DNA of 64,000 nucleotides from Cognaticolwellia aestuarii (GTDB lineage Bacteria > Pseudomonadota > Gammaproteobacteria > Enterobacterales > Alteromonadaceae). The stretch lies in NCBI RefSeq assembly GCF_002000025.1, contig NZ_MUZV01000001.1, positions 124,001 to 188,000 of the forward strand. Direction: 5' to 3'. The notes under the pieces are model-generated. The model was given only the letters and a program-made list of their open reading frames with translations, was not told the origin of the DNA and ran no database searches. The position numbers and the translations under genes are program-made. Of this stretch, positions 50,948 through 61,697 are shown piece by piece; position 1 is the first letter of the stretch, and each line of letters starts with the position of its first letter.

Positions 50948-51010
50948 TTTTAGGCTAAGCTTTTTATTTTAGCCTAAAACAAGTGGTAAATTGGTCTTAC
51001 CACTTGTTTT
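50948..51010 (-). promoter_or_regulatory. pdhR leader: PdhR-like box inside two abutting hairpins
   Basis: Core TTGGTCTTACCA (50991-51002) matches the PdhR/FadR-type operator pattern (TTGGTnnnACCAA) apart from its end. It lies within a hairpin AAAACAAGTGGTAA / TTACCACTTGTTTT (50976-50989 with 50997-51010). A second hairpin TTTTAGGCTAA / TTAGCCTAAAA (50948-50958 with 50969-50979) shares four bases with it. The region precedes pdhR by about 30-90 bases. The first hairpin may also act as a terminator. Confidence 0.55.
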
Positions 51011-51228
51011 TAAGGGTCATAATGTAGCAAATGCTTATTCAATTGTAAACCTACAGGCGAATTTTTAGGCACTGGCAGATAGGGGGAAGGCGCATCATTT
51101 TATACCGTTGAAATGATGCTTTAAATTAAATATTGATAGCAGAAAATTAACTTATATAGCTATAGCACCTAAAATTTACACTTTAGCCTATGACTGCATC
51201 TTATGGTGGTTAAGCTATCAAGTAGCTT

Positions 51229-52104
51229 TTAGGAAAGTATGCCTGTTAAAATTAATACCGCGATTAACGCTAAAAATAGCAACAATGTACGTTTAGCTAA
51301 TTTAACCAGTAAACAAGGCTCGGCAGTACAGTCATCAGCATCAACCATATAATCCTCTGACATCTGTGCAACAGCTATCAATACTTTACTTGGTGCTTTC
51401 TCAAATTCAAATAGGTTTTCTAACCAAACCGGCATAGCTTTCGAGAAGTGACCAACAAACATATAGCCAAAAGCCACAAGTCGCACGGGTAACCAATCAA
51501 CCCAGAAAAGTAATTGCTGACTTGCTTGATTATTGCCATCACCTATCTCGCTATTACTATTTTCATGCGCTGCATCAGGTACGACAACATCTTGCTCATT
51601 AGCGCATTCATTTATCGTGGTTAATAAGCGATAAAATAATGCTCCTGCCGCACCAAAAAGCACGAAAAATAGCATAACAGCAATAAAATAACGGTAATTT
51701 AACCAAACCAATGATTGGCCAAAGCCCATCTCTTCAATATTTTTATCTTGTAACAGCTGTAAGCGCTGTAGATCACAACTGGTCATTTCACCTTTAAATG
51801 CCGACTGTAAATAGCATTTATAAGCTTCTCTAGTTTTTACACAACCAAAGCAGACAATTAATATCAGGGTTGAAACAATTAAATGCAGTAAAGCATTATC
51901 TATTTGTGCTAATAAAAAATAACAGCCAAGTACCGGAATAAAAATAACCAGATAACTTAAAACAGTTGAGTGTCGATAATCAGCAAAAAGTTTAGTTTGC
52001 TTAAGCATGCTGACATAGCGTTGATAAAAAGTATTAAATTGCCAAGCACTTGATGATAAATAGCGCTCAGCAATCAGTGCAATTAACAAACTAATTAAGC
52101 TCAT
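51229..52104 (-). CDS. ampE: AmpE-like inner-membrane protein
   Basis: This 291-aa membrane protein fits AmpE: N-terminal helix (MSLISLLIALIAERYLS), the following WQFNTFYQRY region, two or three central helices, a soluble loop and a C-terminal helix (LLLFLALIAVLILTGIL). AmpE is the companion of AmpD in beta-lactamase regulation and cell-wall recycling; its precise activity is unclear. It follows ampD on the same strand, 119 bases apart. AGGG lies 9 bases before the ATG. Confidence 0.88.
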   Translation of the reverse strand: MSLISLLIALIAERYLSSSAWQFNTFYQRYVSMLKQTKLFADYRHSTVLSYLVIFIPVLGCYFLLAQIDNALLHLIVSTLILIVCFGCVKTREAYKCYLQSAFKGEMTSCDLQRLQLLQDKNIEEMGFGQSLVWLNYRYFIAVMLFFVLFGAAGALFYRLLTTINECANEQDVVVPDAAHENSNSEIGDGNNQASQQLLFWVDWLPVRLVAFGYMFVGHFSKAMPVWLENLFEFEKAPSKVLIAVAQMSEDYMVDADDCTAEPCLLVKLAKRTLLLFLALIAVLILTGILS

Positions 52105-52222
52105 TTGATTTACCCTAATATTAAATAAAAATATTTATTTTCTGCCTATTGAAAGGTAGATGTCCGTTTAAAACCCACACCGTTTGCCGTCAGTGTTTTT
52201 GGCTTTACTCACAGCTAAAAAA

Positions 52223-52807
52223 TCAGTTACTTTCAAGTGTTGCTCTAAAGTGCTGCCAGTCAAACGCTGTTCCTGGATCTGTTTTTCGATCAGGAGCAAT
52301 ATCACAGTGACCAACAATATGACCTTTTAACGCTGGATAAGCAGCAATGAGCGTACAACTTAACTGACTAAGCTGCTGATATTGTTCTTTAGTATATGGA
52401 ATATCATCAGTACCTTCCAACTCTATGCCAATAGAGAAGTCATTACATTTATCTCTATTTTGATAACGAGAAACGCCGGCATGCCAAGCTTTATCATTGA
52501 AAGAAACATATTGTACGACCTCGCCGTTGCGTTTGATCAAGCAATGCGCCGATACCCGAATCTTATATATGGTTTCAAAATAGGGATCTAATGTTGGATC
52601 TAAACGACCAAGAAAAAAATCAGTTATATAATTGCCACCAAACTGCCCCGGAGGTAACGAAATATTATGTACAACCAGTAAACTAATACTTTCGTTTTTA
52701 TCTCTGGGCTCAAAGTGGCTAGACGGTTGAATATCAGCACCAGTTAACCAACCATTTTCAATAACCCAATCGGCACTATTTGTTCGGCTATTTTTCAGCA
52801 TTATCAT
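52223..52807 (-). CDS. ampD: 1,6-anhydro-N-acetylmuramyl-L-alanine amidase AmpD
   Basis: This cytoplasmic zinc amidase of 194 aa cleaves the peptide from anhydro-muropeptides during cell-wall recycling. The zinc ligands are visible: His47 in LLVVHNIS, His167 in GHCDIAPDRK and Asp177 in KTDPG. The SIGIELEG segment supplies the conserved glutamate. No signal peptide is present, as expected for AmpD. Two start codons (52807 and 52801) are close together and neither has a clear ribosome site. It lies upstream of ampE. Confidence 0.93.
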   Translation of the reverse strand: MIMLKNSRTNSADWVIENGWLTGADIQPSSHFEPRDKNESISLLVVHNISLPPGQFGGNYITDFFLGRLDPTLDPYFETIYKIRVSAHCLIKRNGEVVQYVSFNDKAWHAGVSRYQNRDKCNDFSIGIELEGTDDIPYTKEQYQQLSQLSCTLIAAYPALKGHIVGHCDIAPDRKTDPGTAFDWQHFRATLESN

Positions 52808-52898
52808 ACAATAATCGCCATCGTGTTTATCCTAACGCTATTAAATAGTAAAGTAGGTCATAGGACAAGCCATCAACCTAAGATCAATATCACTAACT

Positions 52899-53420
52899 AT
52901 GACTGAACATGACACTACAACAAGCTTTGGCAAATATTTTATTTGGATTGCTTGGCTTATCGGCATTGCTTTATTAGTTTTTGTTTTTCAAGACTTACTC
53001 GATCAGCAATACAATCCAAACCAAGACCCTAAGTTGTCATTACAAAGCAATGGCAAAGCACAAGTAACCTTGCAACAAAATCGACAAGGACATTATGTTA
53101 CCAACGGTGCTATTAATGGTACTGCGGTGACTTTTTTACTTGATACCGGTGCCACTCAGGTATCTATTCCTGCACGTATAGCCGACACATTATCATTGCA
53201 AGCTGGCGATAAGTATCGAGTACAAACCGCCAATGGCACTATCACTGTTTATCAAACCCAGTTAAATGAATTACGCATTGGCAATATCTACCTGTATAAT
53301 GTTGCCGCACATATCAATCCGAGTATGGCATCAGACGAAATTCTGTTGGGCATGAGTGCCCTAAAAAGAGTAGAATTTAGCCAAACCGGAAAACAACTTA
53401 TTTTACGAGAGCAGCTTTAG
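52899..53420 (+). CDS. Membrane-anchored retropepsin-like aspartic protease (TIGR02281 type)
   Basis: This 173-aa protein has one N-terminal membrane helix (about residues 12-30) and a single retroviral-type aspartic protease domain facing the periplasm. The active-site motif is FLLDTGATQVSIP (Asp82), followed by the flap-like VQTANGTITVYQT and LLGMSALKRVEF, which corresponds to the C-terminal ALG/LLG segment. It would work as a homodimer. The substrate is unknown. The nadC start follows its stop directly, so the two are co-transcribed. Confidence 0.85.
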   Translation: MTEHDTTTSFGKYFIWIAWLIGIALLVFVFQDLLDQQYNPNQDPKLSLQSNGKAQVTLQQNRQGHYVTNGAINGTAVTFLLDTGATQVSIPARIADTLSLQAGDKYRVQTANGTITVYQTQLNELRIGNIYLYNVAAHINPSMASDEILLGMSALKRVEFSQTGKQLILREQL

Positions 53421-54308
<888 letters not shown>

Positions 54309-54448
54309 GCCTGCTGTTCTTTCGTGCTTACTTTAGCAACAAATTGTTCCGTGCTTAATACCAGCAGCACAGCAATAAATGCGCTTTACTATATGCATAT
54401 GCACACCAACCATAAAAACTCAACAGTCTAGGGTTATTAATCAGTTAT

Positions 54449-54483
54449 TTGATGTAGGTCAAAATTATTTTGCTCTACATCAA
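54449..54483. promoter_or_regulatory. Two FNR/CRP-like half-site palindromes upstream of pilA
   Basis: TTGATGTAGGTCAA (54449-54462) and TTGCTCTACATCAA (54470-54483) each match the FNR pattern TTGAT-N4-ATCAA with one mismatch. Their centres are 21 bp apart, two helical turns. Together they also form a larger dyad (TTGATGTAG...CTACATCAA). They lie about 265 bases before pilA and about 140 bases after nadC. No gene is visible between them and pilA. Confidence 0.4.
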
Positions 54484-54747
54484 TGACTAACTTATTTTTG
54501 TGTATTTCATTTCACTTTACCACGAATATCAATCAAATTTACACCACACTTAGACAACCTACATTTTAAATGATGAAAAAGGTAAGTGATAGCTTACTCG
54601 CACTCACATAACTAACTAAAATATAGATTACAAAATCTAACACTTTATTACATTTCTGAAAAATAATTCGTCACAATGTTTACATTTGGTTATTTTTGTC
54701 GCAGTATTATTTTTAACCACCGCTATTAATGTATGGAATGATTGATT
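54484..54747. other. pilA upstream region
   Basis: No gene was found. I looked for a sigma-54 promoter (GG-N10-GC), expected for PilR-driven pilA, and found only a GG-N11-GC near 54688, so none is claimed. Confidence 0.35.
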
Positions 54748-55215
54748 ATGAAAAAGACACTACAAAACTTAAATATGAAGAAAAAGTCTGAAGGTTTTAC
54801 CTTAATTGAATTAATGATCGTTGTTGCAATTATCGGTATTTTAGCCGCTGTAGCTTTGCCGGCTTATCAAACATATTCAGATAGAGCGAGATTTTCTGAA
54901 GTCGTATTAGCAGCAACCCCTGCAAAAACAGCGATTGAACTCTGCGTTCAAACGACTAATGCTGCAGCATGCCACCAAGTAGAAGATGGACAAACAGGAA
55001 CAGCCGCTAACACTAATGGCTGGGCCGCGGCCCCTAGCGTTAAATATGTCGTTATTGGCGGTACTGCAGCAGCCCCAACAGTAACAGTAACATCAACATT
55101 TACTAACGATGCAGGAGCCGATGTTACTTTCGTTTTAACAGGTAACATTACTAATAATGAAAGTATCACCTGGGATAATACAGCTGGAACATGTGCAGCC
55201 GCTGGCCTTTGTTAA
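54748..55215 (+). CDS. pilA: Type IV major pilin PilA
   Basis: This type IVa pilin of about 155 aa has the class-defining cleavage and methylation region: Gly before [20 protein letters not shown], with Glu at position 5 of the mature chain. A C-terminal pair of cysteines encloses the D-region. From ATG 54748 (GGA upstream) the leader is 16 residues; from a later ATG at 54775 it is the more usual 7 residues (MKKKSEG), but that lacks a ribosome site. PilD (58915) would remove the leader. A terminator follows at 55233, so pilA can be expressed apart from pilBCD. Confidence 0.92.
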   Translation: MKKTLQNLNMKKKSEGFTLIELMIVVAIIGILAAVALPAYQTYSDRARFSEVVLAATPAKTAIELCVQTTNAAACHQVEDGQTGTAANTNGWAAAPSVKYVVIGGTAAAPTVTVTSTFTNDAGADVTFVLTGNITNNESITWDNTAGTCAAAGLC

Positions 55216-55232
55216 TTTTTTATAAGTTTAAT

Positions 55233-55259
55233 AAAAAAGCTCCTGATGGAGCTTTTTTT
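55233..55259 (+). terminator. Rho-independent terminator after pilA
   Basis: A-rich AAAGCTCC pairs with GGAGCTTT across TGAT and is followed by T7. It lies 18 bases after the pilA stop. Confidence 0.92.
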
Positions 55260-55354
55260 ATAATTTAGGACAAATAAATGTAGTTAAAAGCGCTTTTGCC
55301 TTCCAATACGCTACACTCTTGATAATAAATAAAAAGAATACTAATTTAAACACT

Positions 55355-57061
55355 ATGAAAGGTCTTCATCAACAATCAAGTCTGCTGTCGGCATTAGCCA
55401 AACATAATATTGTTACCCGTGAAATGGTCGACACTATAAGTGCTGACTTTATTCGTCAAAAAAAACCATTTGTTCGCTACCTCGTCGAAGATAAAAATAT
55501 TAATGCCGAACAAATAGCCAGCACGCTATCCCGTAGTTTTGGTTGCCCACTGATCGACCTAAATAGTTTTGATACTTCATTAGTACCTGAAGGGATACGT
55601 AATGAAAAACTGGTGCGTAAACACAGTGCCTTACCTTTATTTCTCCGTGGTAAGGTATTATTTGTTGCCATGTCAGATCCAACAAACCATGATGCGCTAG
55701 AGGAAATCCAGTTTAATACTGGTTTTTCAACTGAGTTAGTCCTTGCTAACGAAACCTCATTAATGGCATGCATCGACAAAGTTTTAGAAGCGGATAGTGA
55801 TGCCCTTGACATCACCGATATGGATGCCGAAGAATTAGCCGGTATTGATGTGCAAGATGACCACCAAGAAGATGATAGTATTGCAGGTGGCGATAAAGAA
55901 GATGCTCCCATCGTTGTCTATATCAACAAAATATTACTCGATGCTATTCGCAAAGGCGCTTCTGATTTACATTTTGAACCTTACGAAAAATCTTACCGAA
56001 TTCGCTTTCGAGTCGATGGCATACTTACCGAAGTCGCTAAGCCCCCTGTATCTCTTTCATCACGAATGGCGGCACGCCTTAAAGTGATGTCAAAGTTGGA
56101 TATTGCAGAGCGGCGTGTACCACAAGATGGTCGTATAAAGTTAGCGCTATCCAAGAAAAAATCGATTGATTTTCGTGTCAGCACTCTACCGACTATGTGG
56201 GGTGAGAAGGTAGTGATGCGTATTCTCGACTCCTCCAGTGCTATGCTTGGTATTGAAATGCTTGGCTATGCTCCAGAGCAGAAGAAGATTTACATGGATG
56301 CGCTAGCACAGCCACAAGGCATGATATTGGTTACAGGACCAACGGGTTCGGGGAAAACCGTATCACTTTACACTGGCTTGAATATTTTAAATACCGAAGA
56401 ACGCAACATTTCCACGGCAGAAGATCCTGTAGAAATTAACCTTGAAGGTGTCAATCAAGTACAAATTAATACTCGTGCAGGTTTAACATTTCCTGGGGCA
56501 TTACGCTCATTTCTTCGTCAAGATCCTGATATTGTTATGGTCGGGGAAATTCGTGACTTAGAAACGGCTGAAATTGCGATTAAAGCAGCCCAAACAGGGC
56601 ATTTGGTACTATCAACTTTACATACTAATTCCGCAGCAGAGACTTTGACCCGATTATTGAATATGGGTGTACCGTCATATAACGTTGCAAGTTCAATCAG
56701 TGTTATTATTGCCCAACGTTTAGCGCGTCGATTATGTATTCAGTGCAAAACAGAAGAACACATTCCAGAGAGCGAGCTGCTTACTCAAGGTTTTTTACCG
56801 GAACAAATAAGTACTATAAAATTATATAAACCTGTAGGTTGCGACTTATGTACTGGTGGTTATAAAGGTCGCGTCGGTATTTATGAAGTAATAAAAATCA
56901 GCGACGTAACTGCTAATCTAATTATGTCGGGCGCTAACTCTTTAGATATTGCGGCTCAGTGTCAACGGGAAGGATACAAAAATTTACGCCAATCTGGTTT
57001 AGAGAAAGCTGCTTTAGGGGTGACCAGTTTAGAAGAAATTAATCGTGTCACAAATAATTAG
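55355..57061 (+). CDS. pilB: Type IV pilus assembly ATPase PilB
   Basis: PilB is the cytoplasmic hexameric motor for pilus extension. This 568-aa version has an N-terminal MshEN/PilB domain (residues about 10-150) and an ATPase with Walker [15 protein letters not shown], Asp-box and Walker B region ([20 protein letters not shown]), a His box, and a C-terminal zinc-binding CxxC pair (CIQC and CDLC) typical of extension ATPases. The frame opens at a TTG (55319), but the ATG at 55355 gives the usual N-terminus. It is followed not directly by pilC but by an intergenic repeat element. Confidence 0.94.
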   Translation: MKGLHQQSSLLSALAKHNIVTREMVDTISADFIRQKKPFVRYLVEDKNINAEQIASTLSRSFGCPLIDLNSFDTSLVPEGIRNEKLVRKHSALPLFLRGKVLFVAMSDPTNHDALEEIQFNTGFSTELVLANETSLMACIDKVLEADSDALDITDMDAEELAGIDVQDDHQEDDSIAGGDKEDAPIVVYINKILLDAIRKGASDLHFEPYEKSYRIRFRVDGILTEVAKPPVSLSSRMAARLKVMSKLDIAERRVPQDGRIKLALSKKKSIDFRVSTLPTMWGEKVVMRILDSSSAMLGIEMLGYAPEQKKIYMDALAQPQGMILVTGPTGSGKTVSLYTGLNILNTEERNISTAEDPVEINLEGVNQVQINTRAGLTFPGALRSFLRQDPDIVMVGEIRDLETAEIAIKAAQTGHLVLSTLHTNSAAETLTRLLNMGVPSYNVASSISVIIAQRLARRLCIQCKTEEHIPESELLTQGFLPEQISTIKLYKPVGCDLCTGGYKGRVGIYEVIKISDVTANLIMSGANSLDIAAQCQREGYKNLRQSGLEKAALGVTSLEEINRVTNN

Positions 57062-57186
57062 CCGGCTTCGAGTCAATCTCCAATTAATAAAAGCAGCTGT
57101 AAAACAATTGATTTGTAGATATTTTTTTAAAATTGCCAAGTTTAGACAATAGATATAAGCTAAATAGTATAGATAGAATTACCTTA

Positions 57187-57452
57187 TATACCCAAGCCAC
57201 TTGAAAATGCAGTTTCAGCGTTAAGCTAGGAAATCAGCGCAAGGCACAGCACGCAGATAATGGTTATTCCCTTATCAAGTGCTGCAACGCTGCACTGGTT
57301 TTCTAGCTTAGCGCCCGTAGGGCAAGTCGATAAAGGGTCATCTCCGGCGTTATTGATTTTAACAATGGAACAACCATTCCTTTCAATCAATGCCTTGGTG
57401 CTAACCCTTTTTCGACTTGCTGACTCCTGCATTTTCAAGCGGTTTGGGTATA
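57187..57452. repeat. MITE-like element with 26-bp terminal inverted repeats, between pilB and pilC
   Basis: The left end TATACCCAAGCC...AAATGCAG (57187-57212) and the right end CTGCATTTTC...TTGGGTATA (57427-57452) are inverted complements with two mismatches in 26 bp. The outermost TA on each side may be a TA target duplication, as for IS630/Tc1-type elements. Internally GCGTTAAGCTAGGAAA and TTTCTAGCTTAGCGC also pair imperfectly. There is no transposase frame. Such elements are familiar in Colwellia/Shewanella-type genomes. Confidence 0.75.
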
Positions 57453-57509
57453 TGCAGTACTAACACCAATATTAACAATGGCTCTTACAATAAAAATTAG
57501 GTTACTCGC

Positions 57510-58760
57510 ATGGCTGCTATTTCTTCATCAAGAGACAAAAATAAAAAAGTAAAAGCACTTGATATCTATAAGTGGCAAGGATTAAACCGCAAAGGTAAAA
57601 AAGTAGGCGGAGAACTCAATGCTAACAACATATTAGAGCTTAAAGCTCAGTTACGTAAGCAAGGTATAACCCCTGGTAGAATCAGTAAAAAAGCTAAACC
57701 CTTATTCGGTATCGGTGGCGATAAAAAAATACAACCCGTCGATATTGCGGTACTTACTCGGCAAATTGCTACCATGCTAGGCGCCGGTGTTCCTTTAGTA
57801 CAAACCATTGAAATGATTGCTAATGGCCATAACAATGGCAATATGCAAAAATTGTTAGGCAATATTGGCAACAAATTACAATCAGGTGTGCCATTATCAG
57901 ATTGCCTCCGTGAGCATCCTTTGTATTTTGATGACTTGTATTGTGACTTAGTCAACTCAGGTGAGCAATCTGGAGCCTTAGAAACCATCTATGATCGTGT
58001 TGCTACCTATAAAGAAAAAGCGGAAGCGTTAAAAGCGAAAATTAAAAAAGCCATGACCTACCCGATATCTGTTTTGATTATTGCTTTTATTGTTACCGCA
58101 GTATTATTAATTTTTGTTGTGCCTGTGTTTAAAGACATATTCGACAGTTTTGGCGCAGAATTACCCGGTTTTACCTTATTAGTTCTCGCCATATCAGAGT
58201 TTATGCAAGCCTACTGGTATTTTGGTCTTGCCGGCATATTTGCAGCTGGCTATTTATTTAAAAAAACACACCGTGCTAGCCAAACCTTTCGCGATAGTGT
58301 TGATAAAAAAATATTAAAAATCCCAGTCATCGGCAATGTCTTAAAAAAAGCAGCAGTTGCGCGCTATGCAAGAACCTTATCAACGACTTTTGCCGCTGGC
58401 GTACCTTTGCCTGATGCATTAGAATCAGCAGCAGGGGCTTCTGGTAATGCCGTATTTCGTGATGCGATTTTAGATATTCGTGCTGAGGTTACCTCTGGTA
58501 TGCAAATGAACCTAGCGATGCGAAATTGTGCTATTTTTCCAGATATGGTTATCCAAATGGTCGCCATTGGTGAAGAATCTGGCGCTGTTGATGATATGTT
58601 AGCAAAAGTCGCCACCGTTTATGAGCAAGAAGTTGATAATGCTGTGGATAACTTAACTACCCTACTTGAACCGATGATAATGGCTGTACTTGGCGTAGTT
58701 ATCGGCGGCTTAATTATTGCTATGTATCTGCCAATATTTCAAATTGGTATGGTTGTCTAG
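57510..58760 (+). CDS. pilC: Type IV pilus inner-membrane platform protein PilC
   Basis: PilC is the 416-aa inner-membrane platform that couples the PilB/PilT motors to pilus growth. It has two homologous T2SSF domains (residues about 80-205 and 285-405), each with paired helices (TYPISVLIIAFIVTAVLLIF, and the C-terminal MIMAVLGVVIGGLIIAMYLP). Length is normal. The MITE-like element upstream has displaced it from pilB by 448 bases, which may affect co-transcription, but the coding sequence is intact. Confidence 0.94.
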   Translation: MAAISSSRDKNKKVKALDIYKWQGLNRKGKKVGGELNANNILELKAQLRKQGITPGRISKKAKPLFGIGGDKKIQPVDIAVLTRQIATMLGAGVPLVQTIEMIANGHNNGNMQKLLGNIGNKLQSGVPLSDCLREHPLYFDDLYCDLVNSGEQSGALETIYDRVATYKEKAEALKAKIKKAMTYPISVLIIAFIVTAVLLIFVVPVFKDIFDSFGAELPGFTLLVLAISEFMQAYWYFGLAGIFAAGYLFKKTHRASQTFRDSVDKKILKIPVIGNVLKKAAVARYARTLSTTFAAGVPLPDALESAAGASGNAVFRDAILDIRAEVTSGMQMNLAMRNCAIFPDMVIQMVAIGEESGAVDDMLAKVATVYEQEVDNAVDNLTTLLEPMIMAVLGVVIGGLIIAMYLPIFQIGMVV

Positions 58761-58914
58761 CTATGGTTATGAAGTTATCGTTTACCGCTATTAGCTAAAA
58801 GATAAAATTGTCTGCTTTGAATAATTTTTTATTTAAAACAGACGCGAATTAGCAATGGCCTTTCATGAGTTGCCATTCGTTAACCCTATTAACAGATCAA
58901 ACAAGGTAAAACTT

Positions 58915-59799
58915 TTGACAGATTTCATTACCCTAATGAGTAACTCCCCTACTTTTTTCTTTTCGATTGTTTTTATTTTTTCTCTAATGATCGGTAGCTT
59001 TTTAAATGTTGTAATTTACCGCTTGCCTAAAATGCTGGAGCAAGGCTGGAAGCAAGAATGCCGAGAATTTTTAGCCGATGAACTTGCCAAACCAAGACGG
59101 TCAACTGATGATGCATTAATCACACTATCAACCCCAAGCTCTACTTGCCCAAGTTGTCAGCACAAAATTCGCTTTTACGAAAATATTCCGCTACTTAGTT
59201 GGTTATTTTTACGGGGTAAGTGTAGTCAATGCCAAGCCAACATATCTTCACGTTACCCTTTAGTTGAATTGAGCACGGCATTATTAAGTATGGTAATCGC
59301 AGCCCATTATGGCGTCACTTTAACTACCTTGTGTTTGTTAATATTAACTTGGGGCTTAATTTGCTTAACCTTAATTGATTACGATCACATGCTTTTACCA
59401 GATCAAATCACTTTACCATTATTGTGGTTAGGACTTTTAGTTAATATTAATGGTGCTATTGTTCCGCTAAATGACGCGGTTATTGGCGCGGTTGCCGGTT
59501 ATATGAGCTTATTCAGTATTTTTTGGCTATTTAAGTTGGTTACTGGCAAAGACGGTATGGGCCATGGTGACTTTAAATTAGTGGCACTATTTGGCGCTTG
59601 GATAGGCTGGCAATTACTGCCATTACTTATATTAATGGCGTCAGCTGTTGGTGCTGTGATAGGTATCAGCTTAATGGTTTTTAAAAACCATCAGCGAGAG
59701 CAAGCAATTCCCTTTGGCCCTTATTTAGCAGTCGCCGGATTTATTACCTTACTTTGGGGTAATGATATTTGGTCTTGGTATTTAAGTTCATTAGTTTAA
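58915..59799 (+). CDS. pilD: Prepilin peptidase / N-methyltransferase PilD
   Basis: PilD, an inner-membrane aspartic protease, cleaves the pilin leader and methylates the new N-terminal Phe. The sequence has the N-terminal helix with GSFLNVVIYRLP, the cytoplasmic zinc finger (CPSC...CSQC), and the two catalytic Asp regions LIDYDHMLLPDQI and GKDGMGHGDFK, followed by helices. The frame is open from an ATG at 58855. The TTG at 58915 (AAGG 8 bases upstream; MTDFITLMSNSP) gives the usual length of 294 aa; an ATG at 58936 is also possible. Confidence 0.92.
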   Translation: MTDFITLMSNSPTFFFSIVFIFSLMIGSFLNVVIYRLPKMLEQGWKQECREFLADELAKPRRSTDDALITLSTPSSTCPSCQHKIRFYENIPLLSWLFLRGKCSQCQANISSRYPLVELSTALLSMVIAAHYGVTLTTLCLLILTWGLICLTLIDYDHMLLPDQITLPLLWLGLLVNINGAIVPLNDAVIGAVAGYMSLFSIFWLFKLVTGKDGMGHGDFKLVALFGAWIGWQLLPLLILMASAVGAVIGISLMVFKNHQREQAIPFGPYLAVAGFITLLWGNDIWSWYLSSLV

Positions 59800-59843
59800 A
59801 CTCATTAACCATACAACATAATTACAAACGAGCAACTTAGTTT

Positions 59844-60464
59844 ATGTCGAAATTTATTGTCGGATTAACAGGGGGTATTGGTAGCGGTAAAACTACTGTT
59901 ACCGATATTTTTCAGCAATTGGGTATTGATATTATTGACGCTGACGTTGCCGCTCGCATTGTGGTTGAACCCGGAAGCAGTGCTTTACAGGCTATTAGTA
60001 ATCGCTTTGGCACTGATTATATTGATCATCAAGGACAACTCAATAGGGCAAAACTACGCAGCAGAATTTTTACTATCGATGAAGATAAAACGTGGTTAAA
60101 TAACTTATTACACCCTTTAATCAGACAAGAAATCTTAAGACAAATATCACAAGCTAAAAGTCACTACTGCATACTAGTTGCACCATTGCTTTTGGAAAAT
60201 AAACTCGATAAGTTAGTCAATCGAGTTTTAGTGGTTGATGTCGATGAAGCAACACAAGTTTCGCGTACTATTGCTCGCGACCCAAGCTCTGCAGAAGAAG
60301 TTAAACGCATCATTGCTAGTCAAATGCCCCGAGAGCAGCGCCTTAGTTTAGCGGATGATGTTATCAACAATCACAATATCAGTTTAGAACAGCTCCACAT
60401 ACAAGTAAGCAACTTAGATAAACAATATCAAGCGCTGTTGTCTAACTTAAGCTCAACCGAGTGA
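59844..60464 (+). CDS. coaE: Dephospho-CoA kinase
   Basis: CoaE adds the 3' phosphate to dephospho-CoA, the last step of coenzyme A synthesis. The 206-aa protein has the P-loop GLTGGIGSGKTT (residues 7-18), the IDADVAARIVVEPGS segment, the LHPLIRQEI lid region and the PLLLENKLD core, all typical. It follows pilD by 44 bases in the pilA-B-C-D-coaE-zapD-yacG order seen across gammaproteobacteria. Confidence 0.96.
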   Translation: MSKFIVGLTGGIGSGKTTVTDIFQQLGIDIIDADVAARIVVEPGSSALQAISNRFGTDYIDHQGQLNRAKLRSRIFTIDEDKTWLNNLLHPLIRQEILRQISQAKSHYCILVAPLLLENKLDKLVNRVLVVDVDEATQVSRTIARDPSSAEEVKRIIASQMPREQRLSLADDVINNHNISLEQLHIQVSNLDKQYQALLSNLSSTE

Positions 60465-60772
60465 ATCTTTAGCACTCGAAAAATAACAGCTAATATCAAA
60501 AGTTTTAGATGTCACTCTCAAACAGCGCAATCACTTCGCATTGATAGTTGGATATTCATTAAAGCTAAGCTGAGTAGGCCATCACTACTTTTGATAACAG
60601 AGCTAATTCGGAGCGAAACTGAAGTAGCTTGTTGAGTCGGTTTTTCTGTCCAAAATCAGCTTAACTAGCGCCTGATAAATACATGTTTTCTATTAAATGA
60701 TTCGCCATTTTCATTAGTGATAGGTAGTATAAAGTTATTATTCATTAAATTTATTAATTAAGCACCAACGCT
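60465..60772. other. Intergenic region between coaE and zapD
   Basis: No gene was recognised. There is a distant inverted pair AGCTAAGCTGA (60563-60573) / TCAGCTTAACT (60656-60666) with one mismatch. It may be the remains of a small inverted-repeat element or a chance pairing. Confidence 0.35.
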
Positions 60773-61519
60773 ATGACGGCAATATTATACGAACATCCGC
60801 TTAATGAGCGCATACGTAATTACTTAAAGCTTGAACAACTTTTTGTGCAAGCTTTTGACAGTTTGCAATATAGCCTTATTACCAGTCATAGTGTATTTTT
60901 TAACGCATTATTTGCCATAGTTGATACCTTAGAGCGAAATGATATTCGTGGTGATTTAATCAAAGACCTTGAAAAACTTGAACAAAACTTAGTTATTTGG
61001 TCACAAAATCCTGAAATTGACAATGCCATCTTAGATGATAACTTAAAAAAAACCATTAGCCTTGCAAGTAGTTTAAAAGTTGCTTGTCCTCAATGGACTG
61101 AGCTTAAAGCCGACAAATTTTTAATGGCACTGAAACAGCGATTTGCGATTCAAGGAGGCAGTTCAACCTTTGATCTACCACAATTACAATTTTGGCTACA
61201 TCAGCCCAGCACGCAAATAGAAAAAGAGTGTAATTACTGGCTATCCCGGCTAGCACATATCAGCTCGGCATTAACATTAATAATGAAGTTTATTCGTCAA
61301 AGAGCTGCGTTTAAAGAGATTTCTACGGAAAGTGGCTTCTATCAAGATAATGGTGAAGGGCTATTACTTTTACGCATTAAAATAGCCAATACATTGTCAT
61401 TTTACCCAACCATTAGCGGTAACCGCTTTCGCTATTCTATTCGCTTTATGATGCCTTGTAATGATGCTGGGCGTAAATATGTCAAGCAAGCACTGACATT
61501 TCAACTGGCGCAATGCTAA
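60773..61519 (+). CDS. zapD: Cell division protein ZapD
   Basis: ZapD crosslinks FtsZ filaments at the division ring. The 248-aa protein starts with the family text LYEHPLNERIRNYLKLEQLF and continues with the all-helical domain and a C-terminal beta domain (RFRYSIRFMMPCNDAGRKYVKQ). Length matches E. coli ZapD (247). It lies between coaE and yacG as expected. Confidence 0.95.
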   Translation: MTAILYEHPLNERIRNYLKLEQLFVQAFDSLQYSLITSHSVFFNALFAIVDTLERNDIRGDLIKDLEKLEQNLVIWSQNPEIDNAILDDNLKKTISLASSLKVACPQWTELKADKFLMALKQRFAIQGGSSTFDLPQLQFWLHQPSTQIEKECNYWLSRLAHISSALTLIMKFIRQRAAFKEISTESGFYQDNGEGLLLLRIKIANTLSFYPTISGNRFRYSIRFMMPCNDAGRKYVKQALTFQLAQC

Positions 61520-61697
61520 CAAAAACTTAAAGTGCTGTCAGAGTTAAGTGAAGACAAAGCACCATACTCCTGAGTAGCGATAAACCTAAAGCTTAAAGCT
61601 GATTACTCCCCTTTATTAATAGCCAAGATACTCCTAGCTGCCCAGTAAAATATTTCTTATAATAGCGCTATCACTTTATTCGCTAGTAACATCTGAT

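Noticed and set aside
54640-54741. Sigma-54 promoter for pilA
   Set aside because: The nearest GG...GC pair has 11 bases between the doublets, not 10, and the rest of the consensus is missing.
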